From assembly GCA_021324885.1 (NCBI GenBank), contig JAJPIF010000026.1, positions 1 through 64,000 of the forward strand: a stretch of 64,000 nt of DNA, read 5' to 3'. This DNA is from Pseudomonadota bacterium. GTDB taxonomy: Bacteria; Desulfobacterota; Binatia; Binatales; Binataceae. Below are positions 18,513-26,690 of the stretch, piece by piece (the stretch's first letter is position 1; each line of letters opens with the position of its first letter). Both the position numbers and the translations under genes were made by a program. The notes under the pieces were generated by a model that was not told where the DNA came from, did no database searches, and saw only the letters and a program-made list of their open reading frames with translations.

Positions 18513-19739
18513 ATGAACCCCGATTCTCAGGACACGATGCTTGCGGGCCTCAAAGTTATCGACTGCGGCGAGAACGTCTCGGCGCCCTACGCAGCCAAGT
18601 TGATGGGCGATCTGGGCGCCGAGGTGATCAAGGTCGAACCGCCAGGAGTTGGTGACATTGCCCGCAGCCGCGGTCCGTTTGCTCGTGACCACGAAGGCGA
18701 CCGCGAATGCAGCGGGTTGTTTTTGGCCCTTAATACCTCCAAACGCGGCGTGACTATCGATCTGGACAACCCGGAAGGGCGCTCCGTGTTCGATCGTCTC
18801 ATAAAGCACGCCGATGTGTTGATTCACAATTACCCGCCCTTGCGCGCCAAAAGCCTGGGACTCGATTACGAACGGCTGTCCCAGGTCAACGATCAGCTAA
18901 TCGTAACTCAGATCACGGTCTACGGCGCCACTGGACCCAAAGCGGATTGGATGGCGCACAATCTCAACGGGGTTGCGGCCGGAGGATGGCTCTACATGTC
19001 GCCGGGATATTCCAAGGACATGGAGCTGCCTCCGCTCAAGACCTTCGGGCAACAAGGCGATTTCCAGGGCGGGATTCACGGCGCGTTGGCGACGATGGGC
19101 GCCCTGTTCGCACGGCGTGCGATCGGCCGGGGCCAGTTGGTGGATGTGTCAATCCAGGAGGCGATCGCCGCCGCGCTGGAGCTGGGATTCGTCAAATGGA
19201 CCTACAACGGCGAGATCTCCCATCGATGCGGCACTTTGGGGCCGAGCGCGCCTTACGGAATCCTGCGCTGCAAGGATGGTTTGCTCCATTTCCTGATCCT
19301 GGAGGATGCGCACTGGAAAGGCCTGGTCAAAATCATGGGCAGTCCGGAATGGACAAGCTGGGACCTGTTCAACACCGGCCGCGACCGAGCGCTCAATCAG
19401 GACGTGCTGGAGATGCAGATCGAGGAGTGGCTGAAGGATTACACGATGGATGAGGTCTATCAGATGGCGCGCCGCGAGCGCCTGCCGATTGCGCCGGTCG
19501 CCGATCTGAACCAACTACTCAAAATGGACCAGCTCAAAGAGCGCGGCTACTTCACCGAGCTTGACCATCCGGCGGCGGGCCGCCTGACCTATGCCGGCGC
19601 GCCCTACAAATTGAGCACCCGCGCGTGGGCGCTGCGCCGTCCGGCGCCGCTGCTGGGTCAGCACAATCGCGAGGTCCTGGCTGAACTCGGAATTGACAAC
19701 GACGAAATGGTGCGGCTGGAAAAAGCCGGCGCGATTTGA
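18513..19739 (+). CDS. CaiB/BaiF (class III) CoA-transferase
   Basis: Transfers CoA between acyl-CoA donor and carboxylate acceptor. 408 residues, the normal family length. The N-terminal Rossmann part begins AGLKVIDCGENVSAPYAAKLMGDLGAEVIKVEPPGVGD. The expected catalytic aspartate is in GQQGDFQGGIHGALATMGAL, and the C-terminal part ends RPAPLLGQHNREVLAELG. ATG 18513 is the chosen start. It is followed 26 nt later by a second CoA-transferase, so the pair may form a two-subunit enzyme or act on related acids. Substrate cannot be read from sequence. Confidence 0.93.
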   Translation: MNPDSQDTMLAGLKVIDCGENVSAPYAAKLMGDLGAEVIKVEPPGVGDIARSRGPFARDHEGDRECSGLFLALNTSKRGVTIDLDNPEGRSVFDRLIKHADVLIHNYPPLRAKSLGLDYERLSQVNDQLIVTQITVYGATGPKADWMAHNLNGVAAGGWLYMSPGYSKDMELPPLKTFGQQGDFQGGIHGALATMGALFARRAIGRGQLVDVSIQEAIAAALELGFVKWTYNGEISHRCGTLGPSAPYGILRCKDGLLHFLILEDAHWKGLVKIMGSPEWTSWDLFNTGRDRALNQDVLEMQIEEWLKDYTMDEVYQMARRERLPIAPVADLNQLLKMDQLKERGYFTELDHPAAGRLTYAGAPYKLSTRAWALRRPAPLLGQHNREVLAELGIDNDEMVRLEKAGAI

Positions 19740-19765
19740 ACTCGGCGCGGCGCAAGGAAATCGAT

Positions 19766-20980
19766 ATGGCTACATTGCCTTTGCAGGGAATTCGGGTGCT
19801 TGACCTGAGCTGGGTTTGGGCCGGCCCCTATACGGGTTTGCAACTGGCCCATCTGGGCGCCGAAGTGATCAAGGTGGAAAGCACGCTGCGTCCTGACATC
19901 AATCGGCGCATCCCGCCCTTCGCCGAGGGCCGTGCGGGGTTGGATCGCGGCGGCAGCTTCAATCAATGGAACCAGAACAAGCGCAGCCTCGCGCTCGATC
20001 TGGCTAATCCCAAGGCCCGCGAAATCGTCCATCAACTGGCAAAGAAGTGCGACGTCGCGATCGAGAATTTCTCCGCCGGCGTGCTCGACAAGATGGGCCT
20101 CAGCTATCAGTATCTGAGCCGCGACAATCCGCGCCTGATAATGGTCTCGCTGTCCGGCTATGGCCAGACGGGTCCGATCAGCCGCAACGTCGCTTACGGG
20201 GCCACGGTGATGGCGATGGGCGGTCTTACCGCGTTGACCGGGTACCGCGACCAGGAACCCCGATCGGCGGGCCTGTCATACCCCGATCCGAACTCCGCCC
20301 TGCACGCCGCTTTCGCAATTCTGGCAGCGCTATGGCGGCGCGACCGCACTGGGCAGGGCGAGTACATCGATTGTTCGCTGCTCGAGGCGATGGTCGCGGT
20401 GATGCCCGAAGGACTGATGGCGCAGGTGATGCGCGGAGAGCAGCCGCCGCGCGACGGCAATCGCGATCCGGTCCTGGCGCCGTATGGCGTGTACCGCTGC
20501 GCGGGCGAGGACAACTGGATCAGCATCTGCGTGCGCGATGACAACGAATGGCGCAATCTGTGCTGGGCAATGGATCAGGAAGCGCTCTCCACCGACCCGC
20601 GCTTCGTTACCGTCGCGGCGCGCAAACATAATGAGGACGAACTGGACCAGATAATCGACAATTGGACGCGCAATTTCGATTTTCTTGAGCTGGAAAAGTC
20701 GCTTCAGCAAAAAGGCGTACCAGCGGCGGCGGTCAGATCGGCCCGCGAAGTGGCCACCGACCAGCATCTCGAGGAACGCGGCTTCTTTGTCCGCTTGAAC
20801 CATCCCGAAACCGGTCCATACACCCACGCCGGCACGCCCTGGCATTTTTCCGCCACTCCGGTCTCCGTCCGCAGGCCGGCCCCGCAACTGGGCGAAGCCA
20901 CCGAGTATGTCATGAAAGAGATACTGGGGTACAGCGACGGGGAGTATAAGAAGCTGGCGGCCGAGGGCGTCTTTAAGTGA
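19766..20980 (+). CDS. CaiB/BaiF CoA-transferase
   Basis: Second class III CoA-transferase of the pair, 404 residues from ATG 19766, which has AAGGAAA upstream. The track start TTG 19736 overlaps the previous stop and is less likely. Motifs are GIRVLDLSWVWAGPYTGLQLAHLGAEVIKVES, catalytic aspartate region YPDPNSALHAAFAILAALWRRDRTGQGEYID, and C-terminal RPAPQLGEATEYVMKEILGYSD. It differs strongly from its neighbour, so the pair is not a recent duplication. Its 3' side carries hairpin element B, before an SDR gene. Confidence 0.93.
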   Translation: MATLPLQGIRVLDLSWVWAGPYTGLQLAHLGAEVIKVESTLRPDINRRIPPFAEGRAGLDRGGSFNQWNQNKRSLALDLANPKAREIVHQLAKKCDVAIENFSAGVLDKMGLSYQYLSRDNPRLIMVSLSGYGQTGPISRNVAYGATVMAMGGLTALTGYRDQEPRSAGLSYPDPNSALHAAFAILAALWRRDRTGQGEYIDCSLLEAMVAVMPEGLMAQVMRGEQPPRDGNRDPVLAPYGVYRCAGEDNWISICVRDDNEWRNLCWAMDQEALSTDPRFVTVAARKHNEDELDQIIDNWTRNFDFLELEKSLQQKGVPAAAVRSAREVATDQHLEERGFFVRLNHPETGPYTHAGTPWHFSATPVSVRRPAPQLGEATEYVMKEILGYSDGEYKKLAAEGVFK

Positions 20981-20984
20981 GAAG

Positions 20985-21118
20985 AGGGTATTGACGGGAA
21001 AGAAGTGAGTAATGAGAGCAGAAGAGAAAAAAGCAAAGGAGGAAACCTAACCCTTTTAGGTAAGGGGCCGCAGTCAGGTTTCTTTCTTCCTCTCACTCAC
21101 TGCTTACTCTTTCTCTGA
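20985..21118. repeat. Purine-rich/pyrimidine-rich intergenic element, copy B
   Basis: Starts a few nt after the stop of the CoA-transferase. The left arm GAAAGAAGTGAGTAATGAGAG pairs imperfectly with the right arm CCTCTCACTCACTGCTTACTCTTTC, about 70 nt later. The centre has the inner dyad CCTAACCCTTTTAGG. The whole could fold as a long 3'-UTR stem. It shares GAAGTGAG(T/G)A(A/G)TGAGAG with copy C. Confidence 0.55.
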
Positions 21119-21132
21119 TTTCGGAGGTCTAG

Positions 21133-21894
21133 ATGGAGAGGATACTGGAGAACAAGGTCGCGCTTGTTACCGGCGCTGGTTCCGGAATGGGTCGTGCGTC
21201 AGCTCTGGAGTTTGCCGCACAAGGGGCGAAGGTGCTGGTGGTTGACTACGTGCCACAAGGCGGCGAGCGCACCGCGGCCGTCATTAAGGACAAAGGCGGA
21301 GAGGCGATTTTCCTTCAGGTCGATGTCACCAACCCCGCCCAGGTTGAGGCGATGGTCAAAAAGGCGGTCGATACCTGGGGCCGCCTGGATTTTGCCCATA
21401 ACAATGCGGGTATCGAGGGCACCTTCGGACCGACGGCGGAGGGCACGCTGGATAATTGGAATCGGGTGCTGGGGACCAATCTGACCGGCGTGTGGTTGTG
21501 CATGAAGTACGAGATTCCGCAGATGCTCAAACAGGGCGGCGGCGCGATCGTCAATACCGCGTCGGCAGCCGGTCTGCGCGCCGTCGATGGGTTGTCAGCA
21601 TACTGTGCCAGCAAGCATGGACTGATTGGTCTGACCAAAGTCGCGTCGCGAGAGTATGCGAAAGCTAAGATCCGGATCAACGCGGTCTGCCCGGGACCGA
21701 TCGAAACTCCGATGCTTCAGCGTATCATCGACGTGTCGCGAACGCTCGCACCCGCCAGCACCGCGGGCGCCACGCCGATCGGGCGCAGCGGCAAAGCCGA
21801 AGAAGTGGCCCGCGCCGTCGTCTGGCTATGTACTGATGCGGCGTCGTACGTAACGGGCGTCGCGATGCCGGTTGATGGCGGCTACGTGACGTGA
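21133..21894 (+). CDS. SDR-family oxidoreductase
   Basis: NAD(P)-dependent short-chain dehydrogenase, 253 residues. Cofactor motif VTGAGSGMGRASA, NNAG motif in FAHNNAGIEG, and catalytic Ser-Tyr-Lys in NTASAAGLRAVDGLSAYCASKHGL. An acidic-type residue after beta-2 (VVDYVP) suggests NAD(H). The ending YVTGVAMPVDGGYV is canonical. It follows the CoA-transferase pair and may oxidise a hydroxyacyl-CoA or alcohol intermediate. It is very similar in plan to the SDR at 23386, which reads toward it across the bufferin operon. Confidence 0.93.
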   Translation: MERILENKVALVTGAGSGMGRASALEFAAQGAKVLVVDYVPQGGERTAAVIKDKGGEAIFLQVDVTNPAQVEAMVKKAVDTWGRLDFAHNNAGIEGTFGPTAEGTLDNWNRVLGTNLTGVWLCMKYEIPQMLKQGGGAIVNTASAAGLRAVDGLSAYCASKHGLIGLTKVASREYAKAKIRINAVCPGPIETPMLQRIIDVSRTLAPASTAGATPIGRSGKAEEVARAVVWLCTDAASYVTGVAMPVDGGYVT

Positions 21895-22105
21895 AGAGAG
21901 AGGAGTGAGGGGAGAGAAGTGAGGAGTGAGAGGGCAGAGAAAGAAGTCAGCAAAGAGAGTTTTGGAAAGACCGCACGCCCCGCGACCTTCAAAACGCGAA
22001 ATTGTTCCGCTTGCACCGGGGAAGCGGAAAGGGATTGAGTTTCCGTTTATCTCTCCTCTTTTCCACTTTCACTACTCACTTCTCTCACTCACTACTGTTC
22101 TTTCT
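21895..22105. repeat. Purine-rich/pyrimidine-rich intergenic element, copy C
   Basis: Left arm GAGAGAAGTGAGGAGTGAGAG begins directly after the SDR stop. The right arm TTTCACTACTCACTTCTCTCACTC lies about 160 nt later and runs into the 3' end of the MNIO gene. The arms are long and largely complementary, so a large stem between two convergent genes is possible. Central sequence differs from copy B, but the arm motif is shared. Confidence 0.55.
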
Positions 22106-22908
22106 ATGGCGCGGGCGCGCTCCATGTGTGCGGTCAGTTGTTCGAATTCGGGAATCCGCGCGTCCCATTCGATCAAGGTCGAAACCCGGCCGCATCGCTC
22201 AAGCGCGAGCCTCAACAGTTGCCAAACCGGTTCGCTTACCGGATGGTCGTGAGTATCGACGAGATGGGTGCCGGCGTCACTATGGCCCGCCAGATGGATT
22301 TGGGCGACGCGTTGCGCACAGATCCGCTCGATATATTCGGCGGCTGAAAATCCATGGTTTTGCGCGTTGACGTGGATGTTGTTGACGTCGAGCAGAATCC
22401 CGCAGTCGGCTCGCTGCGCCACCGCGTTGAGGAACTCCCATTCCGGCATCGTCGAATGCCGATACGTCAGATAACTCGATACATTCTCGATTAGAATTCG
22501 CCGTCCAAGCCGATGCTGGACCTGGTCGATTCGTGCGGCGACGTGCTTCAGCGATTCCTCGGTGTAGGGCAGCGGCAGCAGGTCGTGAGTGAAATGCCCG
22601 CCGAAAGCGCCCCAGCAAAGATGGTCCGAGATCCATGCCGGCTCGAACCGCTTGATCAGGATGCCGAGTTCCTCCAGATAGTCCGATCGCAAGGGATCGG
22701 TGCCGCCCAGGTTCAGCGAGACTCCGTGGAAAACGATCGGGGACTGTTCTCGCGCTTTTTCCAGAACGATCAGCGGCCATCCCGCGCGGATCATGAAGTT
22801 TTCGCTGATTACCTCGTACCAATCGGCGCGCGCGCCGCCGCCAGGAATCAGTCGGTAATGCGGCGGCCTTAACCCCACCCCGTGACCGATATAGGGGAAA
22901 CCTTCCAC
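22072..22908 (-). CDS. bufB: MNIO (DUF692) bufferin-maturation enzyme
   Basis: Multinuclear non-heme iron-dependent oxidative enzyme (DUF692), 278 residues, TIM-barrel. Family hallmarks are GHGVGLRPPHY, ADWYEVISENFM, HGVSLNLGG, ISDHLCWGAFGGHFTHDLLPLPYTEES, ILIENVSSYLTY, GILLDVNNIHVNAQNHG and IHLAGHSD, which supply the His/Glu/Asp iron ligands. MNIOs modify cysteines of RiPP precursors into thiooxazole-type heterocycles. The start is GTG 22908. It lies 69 nt downstream of the cysteine-rich precursor gene. The usual partner bufC (RiPP-recognition protein) is not adjacent, as the next gene is a convergent SDR. Confidence 0.9.
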   Translation of the reverse strand: MEGFPYIGHGVGLRPPHYRLIPGGGARADWYEVISENFMIRAGWPLIVLEKAREQSPIVFHGVSLNLGGTDPLRSDYLEELGILIKRFEPAWISDHLCWGAFGGHFTHDLLPLPYTEESLKHVAARIDQVQHRLGRRILIENVSSYLTYRHSTMPEWEFLNAVAQRADCGILLDVNNIHVNAQNHGFSAAEYIERICAQRVAQIHLAGHSDAGTHLVDTHDHPVSEPVWQLLRLALERCGRVSTLIEWDARIPEFEQLTAHMERARAIERTVVSERSE

Positions 22909-22977
22909 GTCAATGATTAACGGGAGCTATCTGTTTGGATCCCGGTCTGCAGCGGGGCAGGGCGGACAATGCCAGCG

Positions 22978-23247
22978 TTACATCGCCTTGGGCTCGGCCA
23001 TCACGGTTCCGCCCTTCGTAGTGCATTCCTTGGCGCTGCTCACCGTTACCCATCCCTGACCCTTGCAGGAGTTGTGGCCCTTGCAATCGTTTTTGGCCGA
23101 TGCGCACGCGCCTTGCCCTTTGCAACTGTTGATTCCCATGCATCGCACGGTGGTTGAGCCTGCGCTCTGGTCGGCGCGCGCGCTGACCGCGCCGCTGACG
23201 ATCAGGAGCGCAGCGGCGCCCGCGATAGCAATTGATTTTGGATTCAT
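22978..23247 (-). CDS. bufA: BufA-type copper-binding RiPP precursor (bufferin)
   Basis: Precursor of 89 residues with a signal peptide (SIAIAGAAALLIVSGAVSARAD) and six cysteines in CMGINSCKGQGACASAKNDCKGHNSCKGQGW...C. This twice-repeated C-x-G-x-N-x-C-K-G-Q-G pattern is that of BufA2-like bufferins, periplasmic metallophores that buffer copper after MNIO modification. GGGAGG lies upstream of ATG 23247, so expression is likely efficient. It forms an operon with bufB. The role in copper is known for the family, not shown here. Confidence 0.87.
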   Translation of the reverse strand: MNPKSIAIAGAAALLIVSGAVSARADQSAGSTTVRCMGINSCKGQGACASAKNDCKGHNSCKGQGWVTVSSAKECTTKGGTVMAEPKAM

Positions 23248-23385
23248 CCCGATTGTCCTCCCATAACGATTGCAACTGCGCCTGTAATCGCCGAACTTAG
23301 CCGCTTCAGCGTTTTCCGCACCATCATGTCAACAGCGGGCCGCGTGGGCAACGCCGAAAAAACCCCTCGATTTTCGCATATTCGT

Positions 23386-24144
23386 TCATTGCGCCGTCCA
23401 GCCGCCGTCCACCGGCATGGTCACGCCGGTCACGAAGGCGGCAGCGTCCGAACACAGCCATACGGCCGCGGCCGCGATTTCTTCGGGCTTGCCCAGACGT
23501 TTTATAGCCTGCGGTGCAGCGAGAAATTTTTCGCTGGTTCCCGCGGCCATCACTCGCTCGACCATCGGCGTTCGGATCGATCCCGGACAGACCGCGTTTA
23601 CCCTGATTTTGGATTTGGCGAATTCCAACGCTGCCTCTTTGGTCAGGCCTGCGACGCCATGCTTGGCCGCAATGTATGGAGCGATACCGGGGACCGCGAT
23701 CAGACCCATCACGGAGCAGGTGTTGACGATGGCGCCGCCGCCTCGCTTGAGCATCGCCGGGATTTCGTACTTCATACACAGCCACACGCCGGTCAAATCT
23801 ACTGCGATCACGCGCTGCCATTCCTCTTCGGTCGAGTCGAGAATGCCTTTGGCGGGACCCTCGATGCCGGCGTTGTTGAACGCAAAGTCGAGGCCCCCGT
23901 ACATATCGGCCGCCGCCTGCACCATCCGCTGAACCTGCGCGCTGACGCTTACGTCGGTGTGGACAAAGCAGGCTTCGCCGCCGATGTCCTTGATCAATTC
24001 GACGGTGCGGTTGCCTCCTTCCGCAGCGACGTCCGCGACCACCACTTTGGCGCCGACGCGCGCGAAACGGATCGAGGCGGCGCGTCCGATTCCCGATCCA
24101 CCCCCGGTCACCAATGCGATCCGCCCCTGCATGTTAGCATCCAT
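23386..24144 (-). CDS. SDR-family oxidoreductase
   Basis: Short-chain dehydrogenase of 252 residues. VTGGGSGIGRAAS cofactor motif, VVADVA after beta-2 (NAD preference likely), NNAG in FAFNNAGIEG, catalytic NTCSVMGLIAVPGIAPYIAAKHG, and terminal YVTGVTMPVDGGW-type ending (FVTGVTMPVDGGWTAQ). It reads the same way as bufA/bufB and is upstream of bufA by about 140 nt, so co-transcription with the bufferin genes cannot be excluded. Substrate unknown. Confidence 0.92.
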   Translation of the reverse strand: MDANMQGRIALVTGGGSGIGRAASIRFARVGAKVVVADVAAEGGNRTVELIKDIGGEACFVHTDVSVSAQVQRMVQAAADMYGGLDFAFNNAGIEGPAKGILDSTEEEWQRVIAVDLTGVWLCMKYEIPAMLKRGGGAIVNTCSVMGLIAVPGIAPYIAAKHGVAGLTKEAALEFAKSKIRVNAVCPGSIRTPMVERVMAAGTSEKFLAAPQAIKRLGKPEEIAAAAVWLCSDAAAFVTGVTMPVDGGWTAQ

Positions 24145-24313
24145 GAAAATACGCCTCCCGATTCGTTGACCTGGCCCGACAACCTTACGGCTTCGCCGCC
24201 GTCCATAGGGCTGCCAGTTTTGCTATCACAGATGAAACCGCGCTGCACATGCGCTGTGCCATAGAATGGGGCGTCCTTGTCTCAGTGAGGCGTAATTTGC
24301 GCGCGCAAACATC

Positions 24314-24327
24314 TAACCGCTAAAATA
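24314..24327 (+). promoter_or_regulatory. Shared TAACCGCTAAAATA motif (promoter candidate)
   Basis: TAACCGCTAAAATA occurs here and identically at 32832-32845, in both cases upstream of a plus-strand gene (about 40-70 nt). TAAAAT resembles a -10 box. TTGCGC 18 nt before it could be a -35 here. The 14-nt identity at two promoterless starts argues for function, but two copies are weak evidence. Confidence 0.3.
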
Positions 24328-24385
24328 ATCGACACGAAGCAATTGAGCCGGCGATACGGCGGCCGTGGGGGGACTTCAAAATCAG

Positions 24386-24652
24386 ATGGAAAAGATATTA
24401 ACCGGCCTGTTGGAAAGGGCGTTGCGCTCAGTCAGTCCGGTGATGGGCGATGGATCACGGGCGGAGACGGCAGGGTACTGCGAATTGTGCCGGGGGTCGG
24501 GGCTCCACGATGACGCTGCGATGCGGTGCGAATGCTGGTGTCATGAGGCGCGCGCGGCGGTGAGGGCGGCAGAGGCGCAGGGCGCTACGCGCCGGCGCAC
24601 GCCGGCGCGTAGCGCCCTGCGCGGACGTGGCGAGAAGAGCCGCCGCGGCTAG
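24386..24652 (+). CDS. Small zinc-motif ORF (N-terminal part of a split gene?)
   Basis: About 88 residues from ATG 24386 (GTG 24365 is the track start). It contains CELCRGSGLHDDAAMRCECWCHEA, a possible zinc site of four to five Cys plus His. Codon choice before 24570 is GC3-rich like a real gene. The reading frame then runs into the triple hairpin, where it becomes low-complexity (RRRTPARSALRGRGEKSRRG) and stops. I do not recognise the family. It may be the 5' part of the gene continued at 24627 in another frame. Confidence 0.4.
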   Translation: MEKILTGLLERALRSVSPVMGDGSRAETAGYCELCRGSGLHDDAAMRCECWCHEARAAVRAAEAQGATRRRTPARSALRGRGEKSRRG

Positions 24653-24742
24653 CTCCGCGCCTGCGCGGAGCCAGCCGCGGCGGCGGGTTGGCGGGCGGTC
24701 GGGGATAGGCGGCGCTTTGGCGCCGCCTATCCCCGACCGCCC
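24575..24742. repeat. Three consecutive long near-perfect hairpins
   Basis: Hairpin 1: 24575-24597 pairs with 24600-24622 (23 bp, perfect, 2-nt loop). Hairpin 2: 24639-24660 pairs with 24663-24684 (21 of 22 bp, 2-nt loop). Hairpin 3: 24693-24715 pairs with 24720-24742 (23 bp, perfect, TTTG loop). The three arms have different sequences, so each palindrome is independent. They bridge two small ORFs in different frames. No T-run follows, so they are not ordinary terminators. Confidence 0.85.
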
Positions 24743-25166
24743 CTGCCCGGTTTGCGCCAGCCCCCTTCGCAGGCGCATCGAGTTGCGCCTGTTGCAGGGA
24801 GCCGCAGAGGCCCAATCCCTCGCAGGCCTGGGCCCCCACTCTCTCGGCCCTGCCGACGTCGCCGCTCACATCGAATCCGCTCATCTCAACGCGGATCCGT
24901 CCATGCTCGTCGGCTGCCTGCTGCAACTGCTGCGTGAGTCCACCCAGGGCAACCGGATTGCCCCCAAGCCAACTCTCGCCGCTATTAACCAGAACCACAA
25001 ACTGCGTCTGGAGGTGATCAAGTTGCTCGCCGCCGTCGGGCATTCGGCGGGCGCTCGGACTCCCGCTGGTTTCAGCGGCGAGACGCTGAATCTGCTCTTG
25101 AGCGACCAGCAGGCGCGGGAGATGCGCAAGATTGCCGCCCGCCGCGAGGCTAAGCGGCGCAGCTGA
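24627..25166 (+). CDS. Hypothetical protein downstream of triple hairpin
   Basis: 179 residues from GTG 24627, but the first 40 are encoded by hairpins 2 and 3, so the true start may be later. The body holds CPVCASPLRRRIELRLLQGAAEAQSLAG and GPADVAAHIESAHLNADPSMLVGCLLQLL, helical and possibly a Cys-pair plus His zinc site (C..C..H..H). It ends with the basic REMRKIAARREAKRRS. Codon use is strongly GC3, supporting a real gene. Its size, zinc pair and helical content recall small terminase-like or homeodomain-like proteins, but I cannot name a family. Confidence 0.5.
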   Translation: MARRAAAASSAPARSQPRRRVGGRSGIGGALAPPIPDRPCPVCASPLRRRIELRLLQGAAEAQSLAGLGPHSLGPADVAAHIESAHLNADPSMLVGCLLQLLRESTQGNRIAPKPTLAAINQNHKLRLEVIKLLAAVGHSAGARTPAGFSGETLNLLLSDQQAREMRKIAARREAKRRS

Positions 25167-25309
25167 TGGTACGGTCGTCTGCCTGACGGTTCACCGTGAA
25201 GCCTGGGACCGCAAGGCTGGGCGAGCCGGTTTATGTTTATTTTACTTGCGCAGTGAAGCTGTTGTGCTAAACACAAAGGCAGATAGAATGCAACAGCGGA
25301 GACAGTGAA

Positions 25310-26434
25310 ATGGCATCTCTACGAGTGATATCAGCGGACTCCCATATGATGGAGCCACCCGATTTATGGACCGACGCCCTGGGTAAGAAATACGGGGACC
25401 GTACTCCCCAGGTTAAGTTGACTTCCAAGGGCCATCTGTTTGTTGCGCCCGGTGTCAGGCCGTTCGCGGTAGCCGGCGGTTTTGGCGCAGGCCGCAGCGG
25501 GAAGGAACTCAAGGAGCACCTGACCCATGGCTACGAGGCGGCGCGTCCGGGGGGATGGGATCCGGTCGAGCGCATTAAGGATCAGGACATTGACGGGGTC
25601 GAAGCGGAAGTACTGTACACGACGCTTGGAATGCCGCTGTTCGGGCTGGACGACGCGCAACTGCAGCGTGACTGCTTTGCGGTTTACAACGACTGGGTAG
25701 CGGAATTTTGCCAGCACAATCCGCGCCGCCTGCACGCGATCGCCTTGATCTCGCTCGAGGATATCGGTGAAGGAGTGAAGGAGTTGACGCGCTGCGCGAA
25801 AAAGGGCCTCAAGGGCGCGATGATTTGGGGCTCGGCGCCTGCTGACCGGCCTTACTACAGCACCGTTTACGATCCGTTCTGGGCGGCCGCCCAGGATTTG
25901 GAAATGCCGCTGTCCCTGCATGTGATAACCGCCAAGGACCAGGCGCCAGGGCCCAAGCCGGCGCAGCGGGTGCCGGGGCACATCAACACCATGCGCGGTT
26001 ACATGGGACTGATTCACGAAGTGCAGCGTTCGCTGACCGATATCATCGCCAGCGGTGTGCTCGAACGGTTTCCGCGGCTTCAAATCGTTTCCGCAGAAAA
26101 TGATACCGGTTGGCTGCCCCATTTCATGTACCGCATGGACCACGCCTTTGAAAAATTCGCCGATCTCAACGAGGAGAAACCGCTCAAGATGAAGCCGAGC
26201 GAATACGTGCGTCGGCAGATGTGGGCGACTTTCCAGGACGATCCGACCGGCCCGGCAGGCTACCGATCCTTCGGCGAGAACAACTACATGTGGGCCTCGG
26301 ATTTCCCGCACACCGATTCGACATGGCCGCATTCGCGCGAGGTAATCGCCAGGGACTTCAGCGGCGTACCGGAAAGCGTGACCAGCAAAATCGTCTTCGA
26401 CAACGCCAACAAGCTCTATCGCATGGGTCTTTAA
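25310..26434 (+). CDS. Amidohydrolase-family (TIM-barrel metal-dependent hydrolase)
   Basis: 374 residues of the amidohydrolase_2 family (decarboxylase/hydrolase type). The N-terminal metal motif is ISADSHMMEPPDLW (D-x-H variant), further barrel residues are in LHVITA and SAENDTGWLPHFMYRMDH, and the C-terminal metal aspartate is in WASDFPHTDSTWPHS. The start ATG 25310 has GGAGA upstream. Members commonly act on ring-cleavage or carboxylated aromatic intermediates. A homologous gene with the same opening begins at 63898. A stable hairpin follows the stop. Confidence 0.9.
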   Translation: MASLRVISADSHMMEPPDLWTDALGKKYGDRTPQVKLTSKGHLFVAPGVRPFAVAGGFGAGRSGKELKEHLTHGYEAARPGGWDPVERIKDQDIDGVEAEVLYTTLGMPLFGLDDAQLQRDCFAVYNDWVAEFCQHNPRRLHAIALISLEDIGEGVKELTRCAKKGLKGAMIWGSAPADRPYYSTVYDPFWAAAQDLEMPLSLHVITAKDQAPGPKPAQRVPGHINTMRGYMGLIHEVQRSLTDIIASGVLERFPRLQIVSAENDTGWLPHFMYRMDHAFEKFADLNEEKPLKMKPSEYVRRQMWATFQDDPTGPAGYRSFGENNYMWASDFPHTDSTWPHSREVIARDFSGVPESVTSKIVFDNANKLYRMGL

Positions 26435-26447
26435 GCTTGATCGGCTT

Positions 26448-26478
26448 CGTGGGACGGGCTTGTTCAGCCTGTCCCACG
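26448..26478 (+). terminator. Hairpin 3' of amidohydrolase gene
   Basis: CGTGGGACGGGCT and AGCCTGTCCCACG form a 13-bp stem with one G-T/G-A position and a TGTTC loop, 14 nt after the stop codon. No clear T-run follows, so termination may be bidirectional or factor-assisted. Confidence 0.55.
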
Positions 26479-26690
26479 TTAGCTCCAATCACCCCCGCGT
26501 CAGACCCACCCGAAATGGGTTGCTTTTCATTGCGCTGAACATTCGGGCGTGACACTCTGCTATCAGGCCCGACGCCTGATGGAACAATCTTCCAGCATCC
26601 GCTATGCCTGAATCTCGACCATCCGGCCGCAGCCCGCTTTTCCGCTGAACGTCCAAACGACGCCTGTAGCAGCGCATTGGGAGGTTCGAC

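Noticed and set aside
23326-24264. 312-residue plus ORF opposite the SDR
   Set aside because: Antisense shadow of the SDR with canonical motifs on the minus strand.
25364-26488. 374-residue minus ORF opposite the amidohydrolase
   Set aside because: Complete overlap with a well-supported gene and no recognisable motif.
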